A stretch of DNA of 64,000 bases, taken from NCBI RefSeq assembly GCF_003473485.1, contig NC_053043.1, positions 40,090,576-40,154,575 on the forward strand, written 5' to 3'. The notes beneath the pieces were generated by a model. The model saw only the letters and a program-made list of their open reading frames with translations, was not told the DNA's origin and ran no database searches. Below are positions 1 through 13,169 of this stretch, piece by piece. Position 1 is the stretch's first letter. Each line of letters begins with the position of its first letter. The position numbers were made by a program, and so were the translations under genes. Origin of the DNA: Medicago truncatula. Its lineage: Eukaryota > Streptophyta > Magnoliopsida > Fabales > Fabaceae.

Positions 1-115
1 TGATTGTTCTTCTGATATGCTAGTTGTATATAGTAATATCTTTCCTCTGGATTATGATTTATTATCCAGAATTTTTCCTTTGTTATGGATCCAATTATAG
101 AATTGTAGGAAAGTA

Positions 116-397
116 CTTCCTCCATCCCTATTTATAAGACCCTTTTGGAAGTTTTGTTTGTCCCTAAATGTAAGACCCTTTGCAATTCACTTGATGCATT
201 TATTGGCTTTTTTGTCGATATATATCCCTTATTAATACTACAATCTGTCTTAGAAGATGAAAAGTCAAATTGAATACATCTATAAACAAGGGGGACAATT
301 TAGTAGTAATTACACACAAAATAGACATATTAATTATATTACCAACTTTTCTGAATATGTGTAAATGTGTCAAAGTTATAAATAGGGACGGAGGGAG
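116..397. mobile_element. Stowaway-like MITE in a NOL10 intron
   Basis: A 282-bp element whose ends are inverted repeats (CTTCCTCCATCCCTATTTATA at the left, CTCCCTCCGTCCCTATTTATA read from the right). It is flanked by TA dinucleotides at 114-115 and 398-399, the target duplication of Tc1/mariner elements. The rest of 1-547 is intron sequence in which I see no exon. Confidence 0.8.
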
Positions 398-547
398 TAG
401 AAAGTTGTGGATTGAATCTTATGAGTAGCCGCAACTGGTTGTTTGGTTAAGAATACACATTACTTCACCCAACCATGATATAATCAGTTTTCTTTGGTGT
501 CAACTTTTACAAGTGCCGTAACACGACTTGATGTTCTCTTATGACAG

Positions 548-3500
548 GATGGGAAGGGATATTACTTATGACGACTGGTCTTGTGACTTGCTTTGTGCTG
601 CCTCTTCCCCGGATCTTTACAGAATTAACTTAGAGCAGGTGTTTAGCTTTTAACTTGCTATTGATATTTTTTCATAAAAAAAAAAGCTTGCTATTATTAT
701 TACAGCATCATCAGTTGCATTCAAATGTCTTTCCAGATTGATTGAATTTTGGTGAAGAAGTAATTTATTATTAAATATGGAACACTGTTTGTATTTTTAT
801 ATCCTTCAAATGGAACCCCTTTAAATTATTTTTTAATTAATTTTATTGATAATTTGGAATAGACCTTTACGAAGCTTTTTTCATTGGCTCTTGGTATCCC
901 ATATCTGCTATATACATGACTAGTTATGTTCTGTCTTGTGGTTTACATCTCTTTTATAAAAGGAAACATATTTGATTTTTCATGTCAATGATTGCCTTCT
1001 TTTCTTACTTGTCAGGGACGATTTCTCTCCTCCCTTACCACACAATCCCCCGCATTGAATGTGGTTTGTCGAAGGTAAGTAGTGTAACTTAGATCCCAAT
1101 TTACCCTGCATTATTTTTTTCGTTTATAAAAGCTTTTTTCATACTTTTTTACGAACCCTTCATTGAATTAGTGGAACTTGAATCTTACCTGAATTTTAGC
1201 AAGGTTCATGGGTTAGTTGCCTGTGGTGGTGAAGATGGTGCTGTGGAATGCTTTGACCCACGTGTGAGATCTTCAGTTGGTAGAATTGATGCTGTCGGAC
1301 CTAGTGGTGATGTTGACCAGGTAGCATTTATTCTATATCACAGTAGACTATTTTGAGCTCTGTTATCGATCCCAGCTAGCGGTGCAGAGCAGCCGGCACC
1401 AATACTAGGATAACAGTTTTGGCATGTAGTAGGATGACTGCTATTATAATAATTTTATATTCACAATAAAATAATTTGTAATTTATACACTAAAATGGTA
1501 TGTTCAATTATTTCATTTAATTTATATTCAATGTAGAGAAGATATGATAATATGATTTTTTACACGGGAAGTGCTGAAACCGTTATAAGGTAAATGTGAT
1601 GGATCAAAATCTTGTGCACGTAGTCACTAGCCATTTATGTGCTTTTATAAGTTCCATGTGGTCTGAAAACATCTTTCTCATGTTTACACGTCATAATTGA
1701 ATCTGTGGTTTTAAATTTCTTCGTAAATTTTGTTTTGAATTGACATATTTTTTGTTTAACTTTCAATATCTGTAGGAGGTCACAGCATTGGAGTTTGACG
1801 GTGATGGGGACTTCTTAATGGCTGTTGGAAGTAGTGCAGGAAAGGTATGGTGCTATTTTTGTTGCAGTATATTATGTTCAATAGCCAAGTTTTGTATGAG
1901 ATGATTAAAGAGAGAGAAATTAAGATAAAGTGATAGAAGGTGAAGGAAAGTTCTGTTAGTTCAGTTCATAGTTCTAACAAAGCAAGTGATCCGTAGAGCC
2001 CTTCTCCGTGAAAATCAAGGTGGGAAAATAAAAGAGAATCATAAATAACTGAGTTTGTCATACATGTCACCAAATCCGTCTAAGATTGTTTTGGTCAGAG
2101 TGCGAGCTTACCAAATTTGAGCTGGGATGTGACCTTTCCTTTTCTCTGTTGAAATTTGGGGCCTAACTCATCCTTACAAAACCGGCTTGTAAGGTGAGGA
2201 TTGCCTCCTCTTTATACTCTTCTCAAGAGTCTTATCTATCCGATGTGGGACTTGGGTTTTTGCCAATACACCCCTTCACGCCCAACACTCTTTGGGCTTG
2301 GTGCGTGAATAGGTTTAGGCGGCCCTTGAATTCGACAAGCTCTGATACCATGTTGAAATCTGGGGCCCAACTCTTCCTTACAAAACCGGCTTGTAAGGTG
2401 AGGATTGCCTCCTCTTTATATACTCTTCTCAAGAGTCTTATCTATCCGATGTGGGAGTTGGGTTTTTCCCAATATTCTCTAACAAGGAAAAGGTCTAGTT
2501 CCATATACTTAGTTCAGGAATGTGGCACCAGGGTATGTGATAGGGATGCTGGGGTATGTAATGGTAAAGTTTTCTGTATTTTTTCTAATTGCTATTTGTA
2601 TATGTCGTGGGATCACATATTCACATTGTCACTAGCTAAACTACATACCCATGGTTATATTTTTTCCCCTTCAACATTGGATATTATTTACATTCAATAT
2701 GGCATATGCAGGTTCTCATCTATGACCTGCGCTCGTCACGTCCTGTACGAATACAAGATCACATGTAAGTTGGCATTCTCATTTTAGATATCTGTTTGTG
2801 ATTTATTGCTATCACTTATATATCTATATTAATGGTTTGTTGGTTAAAAATTGTCATACAGGTATGGCAGTTCCATATTGGACATAAAGTGGCATCGTAC
2901 TCTTAACTTCGAAGGACCAAAGTTGATAACTAGCGATAAACATGTCGTTAGGATATGGGATCCTGACACGGTTGGTGAATTGATCCGTGCTCTCATGTTT
3001 TCCTATTAACAGTTTAACATCTTCAAATTTATCTCTACCCCTCGACAATGATTGTTTTCATTCATTATGTTTGCATGTTCTAGTGTCTGTTTCTACTATC
3101 ATATGAACAACATTCTGTTAGGCGAAAAAGTATCAATAATGTTGAATGATATGATAATTTTCAAGCATTCCATATATAAATATAATAATTTGTAGAATTT
3201 AAAACATAACATACTTCTATTAAAAGAATGAATATATATTTGATGATTTTTTTTTCAAAACATAGTGGTAGTAGGAGATTGGCTGCAGTAGGTTAGAAAA
3301 TAGATGATGGGAATCTGAAGAGAAAATGGAAATTGGGAGAAGATATTCAGCTAGGATAAGAACAAAAAGAAAAACAATTAAATGAACTAAAAATTAAAAG
3401 TCAGTACTAATAAAGAAGAAAATTTTCAGAAATAGATAATAAGTTGAGTTATAGTGTTATGTTTAATGCTATGGAGCCGATTCAGGGTCCGTTTGTTACG

Positions 3501-6500
3501 AATTATAAAATTAAAGTGATTTTGGTGGTCAAGAATTTAGAGATTATTTTTAGATATTTTTAAAAAAAGCAGAAGCCGTGTGTTTACAATAATGAAAGTC
3601 AATTTTTATGTAAAAAAAAAATCATTTGTCAAAATTGATTTACCGGAGAGGCTACTCAAAAGTCAAAACAACTTCTCATTTGAAGCAGTTTTTATATTTT
3701 TTCAGTTCTCAGTTTTTTGAAAATCTCTAACAAACAGATGGAAACTTCTAGAAGTGATTATTTTGTTTAAAACAAAGTGATTGTTTCAGGAAAAAAGCTG
3801 TAACAAACAAACAGCTCTCATATTCTTGACAAAATTTGAAGTTACTCTAACCATGATAAGTTAAATTTGACTGCTGAGCATGTGCTACTAGGTGCTAGTC
3901 TAGTATGCTATTAATTGTAAAGTTATACGAAAATCCTTTTTGGAAGATTAAAATAGTTATACTCAAGTCAGCACCTTCATACTGTGGTTTGCTGGTCACT
4001 TGTCACTTGCAATATATTTTTATAAATAATGTCTACACTAAATTGTAAGTTCATGCATGCTTTGTTTAGATGGGTTTGGAATGTCAAGTATCTAAACACT
4101 TGGTGAATCCTCCCTTAAAAGTTAGCTATCAAGGGGGGAAGACCAAGCCACTTAAACACTCCACCGAGCATCCGATACTACTCGATATGGGACTTGGGCA
4201 CCCAAAAACACCCAGTTCCCTATAGAGTGCCTTTTTAAACGTAATTGCAGCATTTATATTGTGCTTTCATCAAAATTGGTTGCCATATGACAGATTGTAC
4301 TCTGTTTTCAGGGAGAAAGTTTAACCAGCATTGAGCCGACAACAGGAGAAATAAATGACGTGTGTACATTTCCTGGTAGTGGTTTGATCCTGTTGGCCTT
4401 GGACTGTAGCCAAATACCATCTTACATAATACCATCCCTCGGACCTGTTCCCAAATGGTGTTCTTCTCTAGAAAATTTCACGGTATGATCGTAATTACTT
4501 CGGTATTGCTATTACATTACGTAGTCTTTCTTTTTGCTTATTGACATCGGAACTATTTTTACAGGAGGAACTAGAGATGGGTGGACAAACAACTATTTAT
4601 GATCATTACAAATTTTTGACAAAGGAGGAGCTTGACAAGTTAAATTTGACCCACCTGATTGGCACCAATGTACTTAGAGCCTACATGCACGGTTTCTTTA
4701 TTAATTATAAATTATACAAAAAGGTAAGTTGTCTTTGACATATTCCTTATTCATTTAGATGTATTTCACGAGTTATTGAAATGCTGAGAACTTTTTTTGT
4801 TTTTCTATATAGAGTAGCCTTTGCTACTCTATAATAGTAGGAAATAAGATTTAACTACCTTTTAAGTTAGTTAGGTGGTTATATATTTTCTGTTTTTAGT
4901 TAGGTTAGTTAATCCCTATCTCTGTTGTTAGGGGAGTGGGGTACTTGTAAATAAAGGTTTCCTTTCCTTAGAAGGGATTTTTAGGTTTTGTTTAGTTTTG
5001 ATTGGAACATTTTCAAATGTAGGGAAGTATCTTCCTCGGTGTATCTTTTGTAGTCTTGCAAAAAAGAACCATAACAGATATATTCAGTTGACATCCGCGA
5101 GTTCATGTAGTCATGTATGCTACTGCGGTTAATGAATTTTACCGTTTAATAACAATGAGGAAAGTTCCTTGCAAAAAAAAAAAAACATCAAGGAAAGTTG
5201 CAAGTTTGAAAAGAAAACGGACTAGGTGCTATCAATCATGCAATGGTGGAGTATTGCCCACTAGGCTCCTTTGTGCAATATTCACGATTGAATTTTCCTC
5301 ATTTTCAATAATTATTTTTTAGAATTTATACGAATGACACTGGAAACCTGCCAAGACCTCCTGAAATCCTATAGGAATTACTGTTAATTTACCTTGACAG
5401 TTGGTAGCATCCCCGGTTTAAACGAGTTTGGGCAACGAGAGTAAGAGTTTTTAAAAGAAAAGTGTTCAGGAAAGGTTGAACTGTTTGACTGTTTTCTCTA
5501 TTTTCTTAAAAAATATTTGATCTCAGTAGGTTTATGGCTTCGTGCAAGTAAACTTCTAAAGTTGAATTCAACAACCTATTATAGGATGAAAGATTTGTAC
5601 TTTTCCCTCAGCATCGTTGAGTAATATATGAAATTGGTCTGGATGCCTAGATTGCATCCCGAGTGTTGATCACGTCACAACAGCAGTTCTTAACAGAGTT
5701 TGCTATCCATTTTTTAGCGTAGGACCAGTTAGTTTAATTTGTTAGTTTATTTTATTTTATTTCAGTCTGCTTTATTTAGACTTTAAAGTGTTCTACTATA
5801 TATCAAATGACTTCTGAACGATGTTTAGACTTTCATTTGGAAGAAGACTAGATAGTTTTTTTTTTCTTCCTTCTTGTCTTCATTGTGTTTTTTATGTTTT
5901 GGAGGATATCAGATGGATCCGCTGCTTTGTTATGCTCTCCCTCCTGTCACTTTAATAATCTTTATTTTTATGAACAATCTATCATATCTTTCTTGATTAC
6001 AATAATGCCATAATGGTTGTTTTTTAGATGTTGCCAGACCTAGATTCTGCTTTTGTTCTCTTATATGACGTATTAATTCTTGCAGGCAGAAGATTTGGCG
6101 GGTACTTCCAACGCTGAAAATTATATTGAACAGCGCAAGCGAGAAAAATTAGAAGCTGAACGGGCCTCAAGAATTACGGTTGACTGCTTTACTAAGCATT
6201 TAAATTTTCTTTGCATATTTTACATTGTTAAGGTTGATTAAGTGATTCATATTAATCCATGGCAATGCATCAATCACTTTCCTTGCAGATCAAGAGAAAA
6301 TTACCCAAAGTTAATCGGCTCCTTGCAGCTCGCCTCCTTGAAAGTGAAGATGTTGAAAATGAGAAGAGAGATGCTGTTGAAGATGTTGAAACTAAAAAGG
6401 CATCCAAGAAAAAGAAAGGGCTTAGCATGCAAGATCTTGAAGATGATAGATTTAAAGCTATATTTACAAATAAGGTACTGTGATCTGAAATGTGTCAGTT

Positions 6501-7641
6501 TTTTTTAGCCTTTTTAATGTCTTATGCTCTCCCCTCTGCCCTTTTCTCTCCTGAAATGTGAAGTTTCAAATTACTCCTAACTGCCAACATTTAAACATTG
6601 TAACTTCCCACTTCTCCAATGGTGATCTATTGAAATTTTTGCATTAAAAAATATCATGCTTTGCTCTGATTGATTTTTCCTGTTTCATTTTTTGTTTTGT
6701 ACGGATGCTTAAAGTAAACTTATGCTTCCAATAAGTTTTGTTCCGAAAAATTCAGATTTCACTGCAGCATTAATATATTTGAATGCAATGATGAAATTTT
6801 GGTGTGTTGCCATGACTGCATTGTCTTTAAATTGACATGTTTCTCTCTAACAATTATTACTTCTAATTTGGCTTCAGGAATTTGAGATTAAGGAGGACTC
6901 TGAAGAATATTTGGCTTTGCATCCCATGGGTGCTAAAAAGCAAACATCCTTGTTAAAGGAACATTTCGAACCTGTCATGTCTGATGACGATCTAAGTCTA
7001 GGTGAAGATGATGCATCTGAAGATGAACCTGCAAATAAAACAAACGAGAAAACTCGTGTTCCAAGGTGAGAATCTGTTACCAATTTGTATGGTTTCTTTT
7101 CCTTTTATGGGAGATAAAGTGTTGATTCATCATATTAATAGGTGCATTTTATAAGAATTTCTGTAACTATTCACACCGGTTTTCTTATCCAGGAGATTTT
7201 GTAGATTATTCTCTGCATGCTAATAATGAAATAAAATGGAGTATCTTATTTTGTTTTTTATAGTGTTCATTTCTGAAACATTGTCACATATAATGTAGGA
7301 TGTATGAAATTAAGGATGAGCAGCATGCAGAGGCATTTTGGAGCCGAAAATCAATTGCAGACGAGGAATCACTTCCTATGGGAGATAGAGTGGAAGCTCT
7401 TAAAAATGAACAACAATCCTCTCATATTCCACGTGGTGTTAAGCGGGGACCTGGGGGATCACGGGAAATAACCTTCACTTCGAGAAACAGGGCAACCTAC
7501 AATGAAGATGATATAGATAAAAAAGTGGAACCCCGGAAAAAGAGGGGAGTTCAGTCGTTGGGGCTCAAGTCGCAGGGACCAGTATTTAATGGCCGTGGTC
7601 GTGGCCGTGGGAGAGGTGGCCGTGGGAGAGGACGTCGATAG
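548..7641 (+). CDS. NOL10: NOL10/ENP2-type nucleolar WD40 protein, 5' end outside window
   Basis: Homologue of human NOL10, yeast Enp2 and Arabidopsis EDA7, a nucleolar beta-propeller protein of the small-subunit processome (18S pre-rRNA maturation). Twelve exons join in phase: 548-638, 1016-1074, 1200-1320, 1776-1844, 2712-2764, 2862-2970, 4312-4482, 4565-4723, 6086-6178, 6289-6474, 6878-7065, 7299-7641, giving about 546 residues. The first exon begins in phase with MGRDITYDDWSCDLL; earlier exons (about 160 residues by family length) lie left of the window. Recognisable family blocks are HGLVACGGEDGAVE (WD repeat), VRIWDPDT, LGPVPKWCSSLENFT, LTHLIGTNVLRAYMHGF and DEESLPMGDRV. The C-terminus is lysine/acid rich and ends in an arginine-glycine tail, typical of nucleolar proteins. 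Introns carry a TRIM and MITEs. Identity is very likely; exon edges are inferred from splice sites and phase. Confidence 0.93.
2147..2474 (-). mobile_element. TRIM (miniature LTR retrotransposon) fossil in a NOL10 intron
   Basis: Two direct repeats of about 122-124 bp (2147-2268 and 2351-2474) flank a short non-coding interior. Next to the right-hand repeat, 2339-2350 read on the minus strand is TGGTATCAGAGC, the primer-binding site complementary to initiator-Met tRNA, so the element points left. A 5-bp target duplication TTCTC lies at 2142-2146 and 2475-2479. It has no coding capacity, as is usual for TRIMs. The repeats are clearly similar but not identical, so the insertion is not recent. 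Confidence 0.85.
3485..3817. mobile_element. Putative MITE (hAT-like ends) in a NOL10 intron
   Basis: A 330-bp AT-rich block with imperfect inverted ends: GGGTCCGTTTGTTAC at the left and GAGCTGTTTGTTTGTTAC read from the right, followed on both sides by an inverted AAGTGATT-type motif. I found no clear target duplication, so the class is uncertain. Confidence 0.5.
4100..4215. repeat. Possible LTR/TRIM-like relic
   Basis: A segment in a NOL10 intron with the phrase GATATGGGACTTGGGCACCC, resembling the end of the TRIM repeat at 2147-2268 (GATGTGGGACTTGGG). Only one partial end is visible; no partner repeat or target duplication was found. Confidence 0.3.
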
Positions 7642-8957
7642 TGACCATATACATAAATGTAAATGGCATTTAATTTCCCAGATCTTGCTTGATCTTTATG
7701 GTGTGGGGTATGGGTTGCATAACTGCATTACCTCTAATGTATCATTTATACCCTATCATCCTAACAGTTTACTTTTTTGTTTTTTCCTCCCCTTTATTTT
7801 GAATTCTCTTTCAAGATAAATTTTGTTTCCCTTGTTAAGGGGAAAGGGGAAGAGGTTTGAGTTATCACGTGACATGCTAAACATATACGGAGCATGTAAT
7901 CTGAGTTTTGTGTTTATGTATTCTTTACCCATTTCGGATGAATTTTCTCCCTTAAATTGTTTGATTCATAAAAGAAAAGCTCCAATAACTTCTACTTATT
8001 ATCAGTTTAGATCGAGAAAGAAAGGCCAATAGATGTTGGTTCATGTTTTCTGATGGTTTGTCTGTTTTGTTTATATATGCTCTACCGTGGCTGCTAGGAT
8101 GCGATATTGACCAAAAGTTCCTCATCATGTACCACATTGAAAAACCATTAGATTAAATGAGCTCATGAATTTCATCACAACTCCCCACCACATTGGATTC
8201 CTTCTTCTATCTTCTCACTCTTGTATGTGAGTCTAACGACACTTCTCCACTACCACCACCAGGTCATCGCTACCACTATCATTCACTGTGTCCTCGAAGA
8301 CATGACATGTTTGAAAAGGGACGCCAAACCCAATAGCCATAAGCAAAAACATCTTACCCCATAGAAGATGAAAGAGATTCTGAGTTTCATAAGCAAAAAC
8401 CTAGAACCCCATGCATACTCCAAACTCCTCACCACTAGAACAATCCTAGTGGCTTTGCATATACTCTGCATTGCACATTCAAATGAAGTTTTCGTAATTG
8501 TCATAACACCCAACAGTAAAGTAGCTCGATTATATTTTGATAAAAAAATCAATAAAAGATGAAACTATTGATATCCATTTAGTCAACATTGCTCTAATAT
8601 TTGTCTGACAAAACTTGAGAGCAGTTCTTTGTGTGCTGTTATAGGGTTCTTCGATCACAATTCAAATCAATAACAAGCACAAATAGTATTTATACAACGG
8701 TACTTTAAGTTTTTTTTTCCTCTTCATATTTATATGGCTTCCTTGTTAGTTGGTTTAAACAAATTGCATTAACATTAATTCTTTTTTAGTTTGAACAAAA
8801 CATATCAACGTGAGATCTTCCAGCTTTAAAATGAACATTAGTCCTTAAGAACCAAAAACAGATACACTAATCCAATAATAATTAAGATCATAATTTACAC
8901 ATAAATGCCATGTCTGATCATCATCCACACAAAGGCAATCATAGATAACATTGATGT
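7642..8957. other. Intergenic region between NOL10 and LHCB3
   Basis: Convergent 3' ends of two genes. It contains the NOL10 3' untranslated region and, to the right, the LHCB3 3' untranslated region. Short open frames at 7589-8562 show no family motif or codon pattern of a gene. Nothing else recognised. Confidence 0.6.
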
Positions 8958-10075
<1,118 letters not shown>

Positions 10076-10289
10076 GGTTTGTTCCAAGTTGAAACCTTAG
10101 TTCACTCAAATAACTGATACTAGAAATGTGTGGAAAGAGAGGCTGAGAATAACAGTTTATGTAGGGAAAGAAAATCAAAGGGATGTGTGGTTGGAAAAAT
10201 ATGTGGAAATTGGTGGTTGAAATCATGTGGTTTCAAGCAACCAATGAGAAGGCTTTAAAGGATTTTATGTATATCTTACTCATATCTTT

Positions 10290-10320
10290 CTATCCATATT
10301 TTATCCTTGTTATCTAATTA
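10290..10320 (-). promoter_or_regulatory. Possible I-box-like light-response sites of LHCB3
   Basis: About 220-240 bp upstream of the LHCB3 start codon the minus strand reads GATAACAAGGATAA, two GATAA cores close together. I-boxes (GATAAG-like) are common in LHC promoters. Short motifs like this occur by chance in AT-rich DNA. Confidence 0.3.
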
Positions 10321-10993
10321 TATAGATTTTTTTTAATTAAAATTAATTAGTTGTTATACACTTTCTTTCTAAATTAGTTTTTTAATAGAATTATTTTATT
10401 TTTGCATGTCATATTATTAATTTTGAAATACAAATATGTGCTTGTCATACAAAAAATAGTTTTTCAAAGATATATAATTAAAACTCATCATATATATTAA
10501 ATCTAAACTCACTTTAAATTAAATTTTAAAATGCTAAATTTTTATGGACACTGTATAAAACTTATTTACACTCACTGCATTTTATTAAGACAAATAATTT
10601 ATTGTATATATTATTTTTTGTAGCAATTATTTTGCCTATATGTATCCTACTATTCTCTTGTCAAAAAAATGTATCATACTATTCTTCCATTTTTTTTTGG
10701 TCTCGTGGGTTAATTAGAAGTCCAAATATTCTTTTCTATGACTGAAAGTCTAATATTCTTCTATCATACAGTATAGTACTTCAATTAAATATGTTTCCAT
10801 TATTTAATTTTTTCCTTAAAAGTTAAATCATGCATAAATATTCAGAAATAAATACATGAGCTGAATCATTAATGTTAGGGTAATGTTATTAATATTTATT
10901 TATGTTTTTCTCAATATCTCCTTGCTTGTCTCACTATGCAGTACATTAAATAAATATTCCCTTGAAGATTTAAAACTGAAAAAAAAATTTAAG

Positions 10994-11002
10994 AAAAAAA
11001 AA
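10994..11002 (-). terminator. RNA polymerase III terminator of tRNA-Phe
   Basis: A run of nine A on the plus strand, i.e. nine T on the transcribed sense of the tRNA gene, begins six bases past the tRNA 3' end. Confidence 0.85.
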
Positions 11003-11008
11003 TGAAAT

Positions 11009-11033
11009 TGCGGTGAGCGTGGATCGAACACGC

Positions 11034-11076
<43 letters not shown>

Positions 11077-11081
11077 CCCGC
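11009..11081 (-). tRNA. tRNA-Phe (GAA)
   Basis: The minus strand reads a complete 73-nt tRNA beginning GCGGGGATAGCTCAGTTGGG, with anticodon loop CTGAAGA (anticodon GAA), T-loop GTTCGATCC and an acceptor end CACCGCA pairing with GCGGGGA. It has no intron, like other plant nuclear tRNA-Phe genes. A box (TAGCTCAGTTGG) and B box (GTTCGATCC) are intact. Upstream on the minus strand are CAA motifs typical of plant tRNA start regions. This looks functional. Confidence 0.97.
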
Positions 11082-13169
11082 AACGTTGTTATTGTTGAAT
11101 ATGTATCGTATTTAAATAGGATTTCATTATGTATTTTGTTTTTTGTGTTAAATTCTTCTATGTCATGGTTTTGGCTTTGGTAAAGTCTACTATTATCACA
11201 TGATACATTATGTAATCTAATTGTTCTCTTAATTTCAGAAATTTCTTTGGCAATGCTAGATGTTTTTTAATGTTGATTTATTATTTTCATTATGTAACGT
11301 GTATCAAATGTTGCAGATAATAATACAACAAGAAAATAGATTTCATGAACAATACAACAAGAAGCCCAATGACACATGAAACTACTCCATAATAAGATTA
11401 ATATATAGAATTATTCATTTTTTTTTTGAAGGAATATAGAATTATTCATGTCACCAGAAAATGGATTTTAGCTCATTAAAGTGGAATTCTAAGAAAGAAC
11501 TATATTGCACGAAAACATCAACTTGATAATATAAAACAAATGAGGGGTTGTGAAACTTTTTAGGCACAGTAGCTGAGATCCCAATCCCCTAAAATTTCAA
11601 AAAATTATCTGTACTCTTAAAAAATTCGAATCATGGAGGGTAAAATTATAAGTGTTGATAAAACTAGATCAATGTAGTTCTGTTGATGCATTACAAGCTA
11701 GATGAAATGGATTAATCATATTATCTATTATAAGAATCAAATGTTATTTTTTAGAGCTATTAAGACTCCTCCAATGGTAAAAAAAAAATCCTTTGTTAAA
11801 AATATGTGATGATAAAAGTGTGGTCAGTAGATTTTCAACTTAGAATGGTAAACTAATTTTTCAAATGATTGGTGAATTTTATGGTATCCGACTCTTCTAA
11901 AATGAGTAATCTCAACATCAATTAACATATCATGAGTTTGTTAAAATAACAACTCTTGTTTTTTTTTTTCTTACTTTATTATACTTTACTCATTTTAGAG
12001 GATCTAAATCCAATTTATCGGATGAAGTCACATACATAAATTTTGTTTTAAGATTTCAAAAATTGTAACCAAAGAGAATCCCAATAGGAGGTGCTTTACA
12101 TATTAAGTAATACCACCAAATAGCATTCTCGTTGGAGGGTAAAAGGGCATGGTACTTAACATGTTGTAATGCTTACAGAACTAAGCTTTTCTCATCATTT
12201 ATTTAGATATATAGTAGTAAATAATCGAATATATATAGTAAATAAATTGTCGAAATATAAGGTGTAGAGCTAAAGGTGGACCAATTCAATAAAAGTTGGC
12301 AAATGTTGGATTATAAGGATGATATATTTTTGACTTAATAGGTCATTTGGTCCCTTAATTAATTTTAAGTTTTCATTTTTGTCCATAACTAATAAAACTC
12401 ATGTTTTAGTCCCTTAATTTTCCCTCCGTCGGTCAAATAAATCCCTTCTGTCAAAAAAATTGGCTTCCGTTAGTTTATACCATCTTCATCTCGTTCCTTC
12501 ATCTTCATACCATCTTAGACACGTTTGTTTTCAATTAATTGTTATGTATATTAGACATACTGAGAATTAGTTTTTATCTTGACAGTAAATCAGTAATAGA
12601 AGCACTTTTTTTATCACATTTCTGTTGACTGTTTTAAACATTAAGCTTGAGTCGACATAAATGTAAAAAAAAAATCTGTGAACCATACCCATAGGTTAAT
12701 TTTCTAGATTTCTTTGGCCACAACATAAGCACTTGGGTAATCATGCTTTGCTGCAGTACACACATTTGTGTTAATATAGTGAAGAATGAAAGCAATCACA
12801 AGCTTCCAGTACACTCACTTTTACACATCAGTCACTGCAAATTGAATGGCTTCATGACCCCAAACCCCATAACAAGTTTATAAAAAAAAAAATATTCAGA
12901 ACAAGAAAAACAAGGTGGCTGGTGGGCTGAAGGACCCATTCTTGAGTAACAAACAGGTTTCTGTTTTGTCGTCACGTTCCGGAGTTCCTGTCTACCATTG
13001 TTTCTTGCACTATGATAAACTAGTTTATCTATGAATCCTAGGCAAAACGTCTAACTAGTTAACAGACTCTTCAGATGTTTTTGCACAAAGTAATGGAGTT
13101 AAATTCATCATATGACAGTAGTTATCTTGTCAGCAAGGCCTGTTGAAAACGTCAAATAGAACCGAGTTT
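11082..13169. other. Intergenic spacer between tRNA-Phe and MRE11 3' end
   Basis: About 2 kb of AT-rich sequence. Around 12330-12480 a one-sided fragment (GGTCATTTGGTCCCTTAA...) resembles the terminal part of Mutator-type MITEs, but no second end was found. No gene-like open frame. Confidence 0.5.

Larger units (their letters stand above)
10076..11008. other. LHCB3 5' flank, otherwise AT-rich spacer
   Basis: Holds the LHCB3 promoter and 5' untranslated region up to about 10.3 kb, then AT-rich spacer. The divergence from the tRNA gene leaves about 0.9 kb without any coding signal. Confidence 0.5.

Noticed and set aside
2194-2787. 197-codon open frame
   Set aside because: It runs across the TRIM direct repeats and into a NOL10 exon in the wrong phase; the repeated peptide is only the TRIM terminal repeat read twice.
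4840-5060. Solo LTR in a NOL10 intron
   Set aside because: The sequence has an LTR-like feel (AATAAA-like signal, pyrimidine runs), but no defined ends or target duplication could be found.
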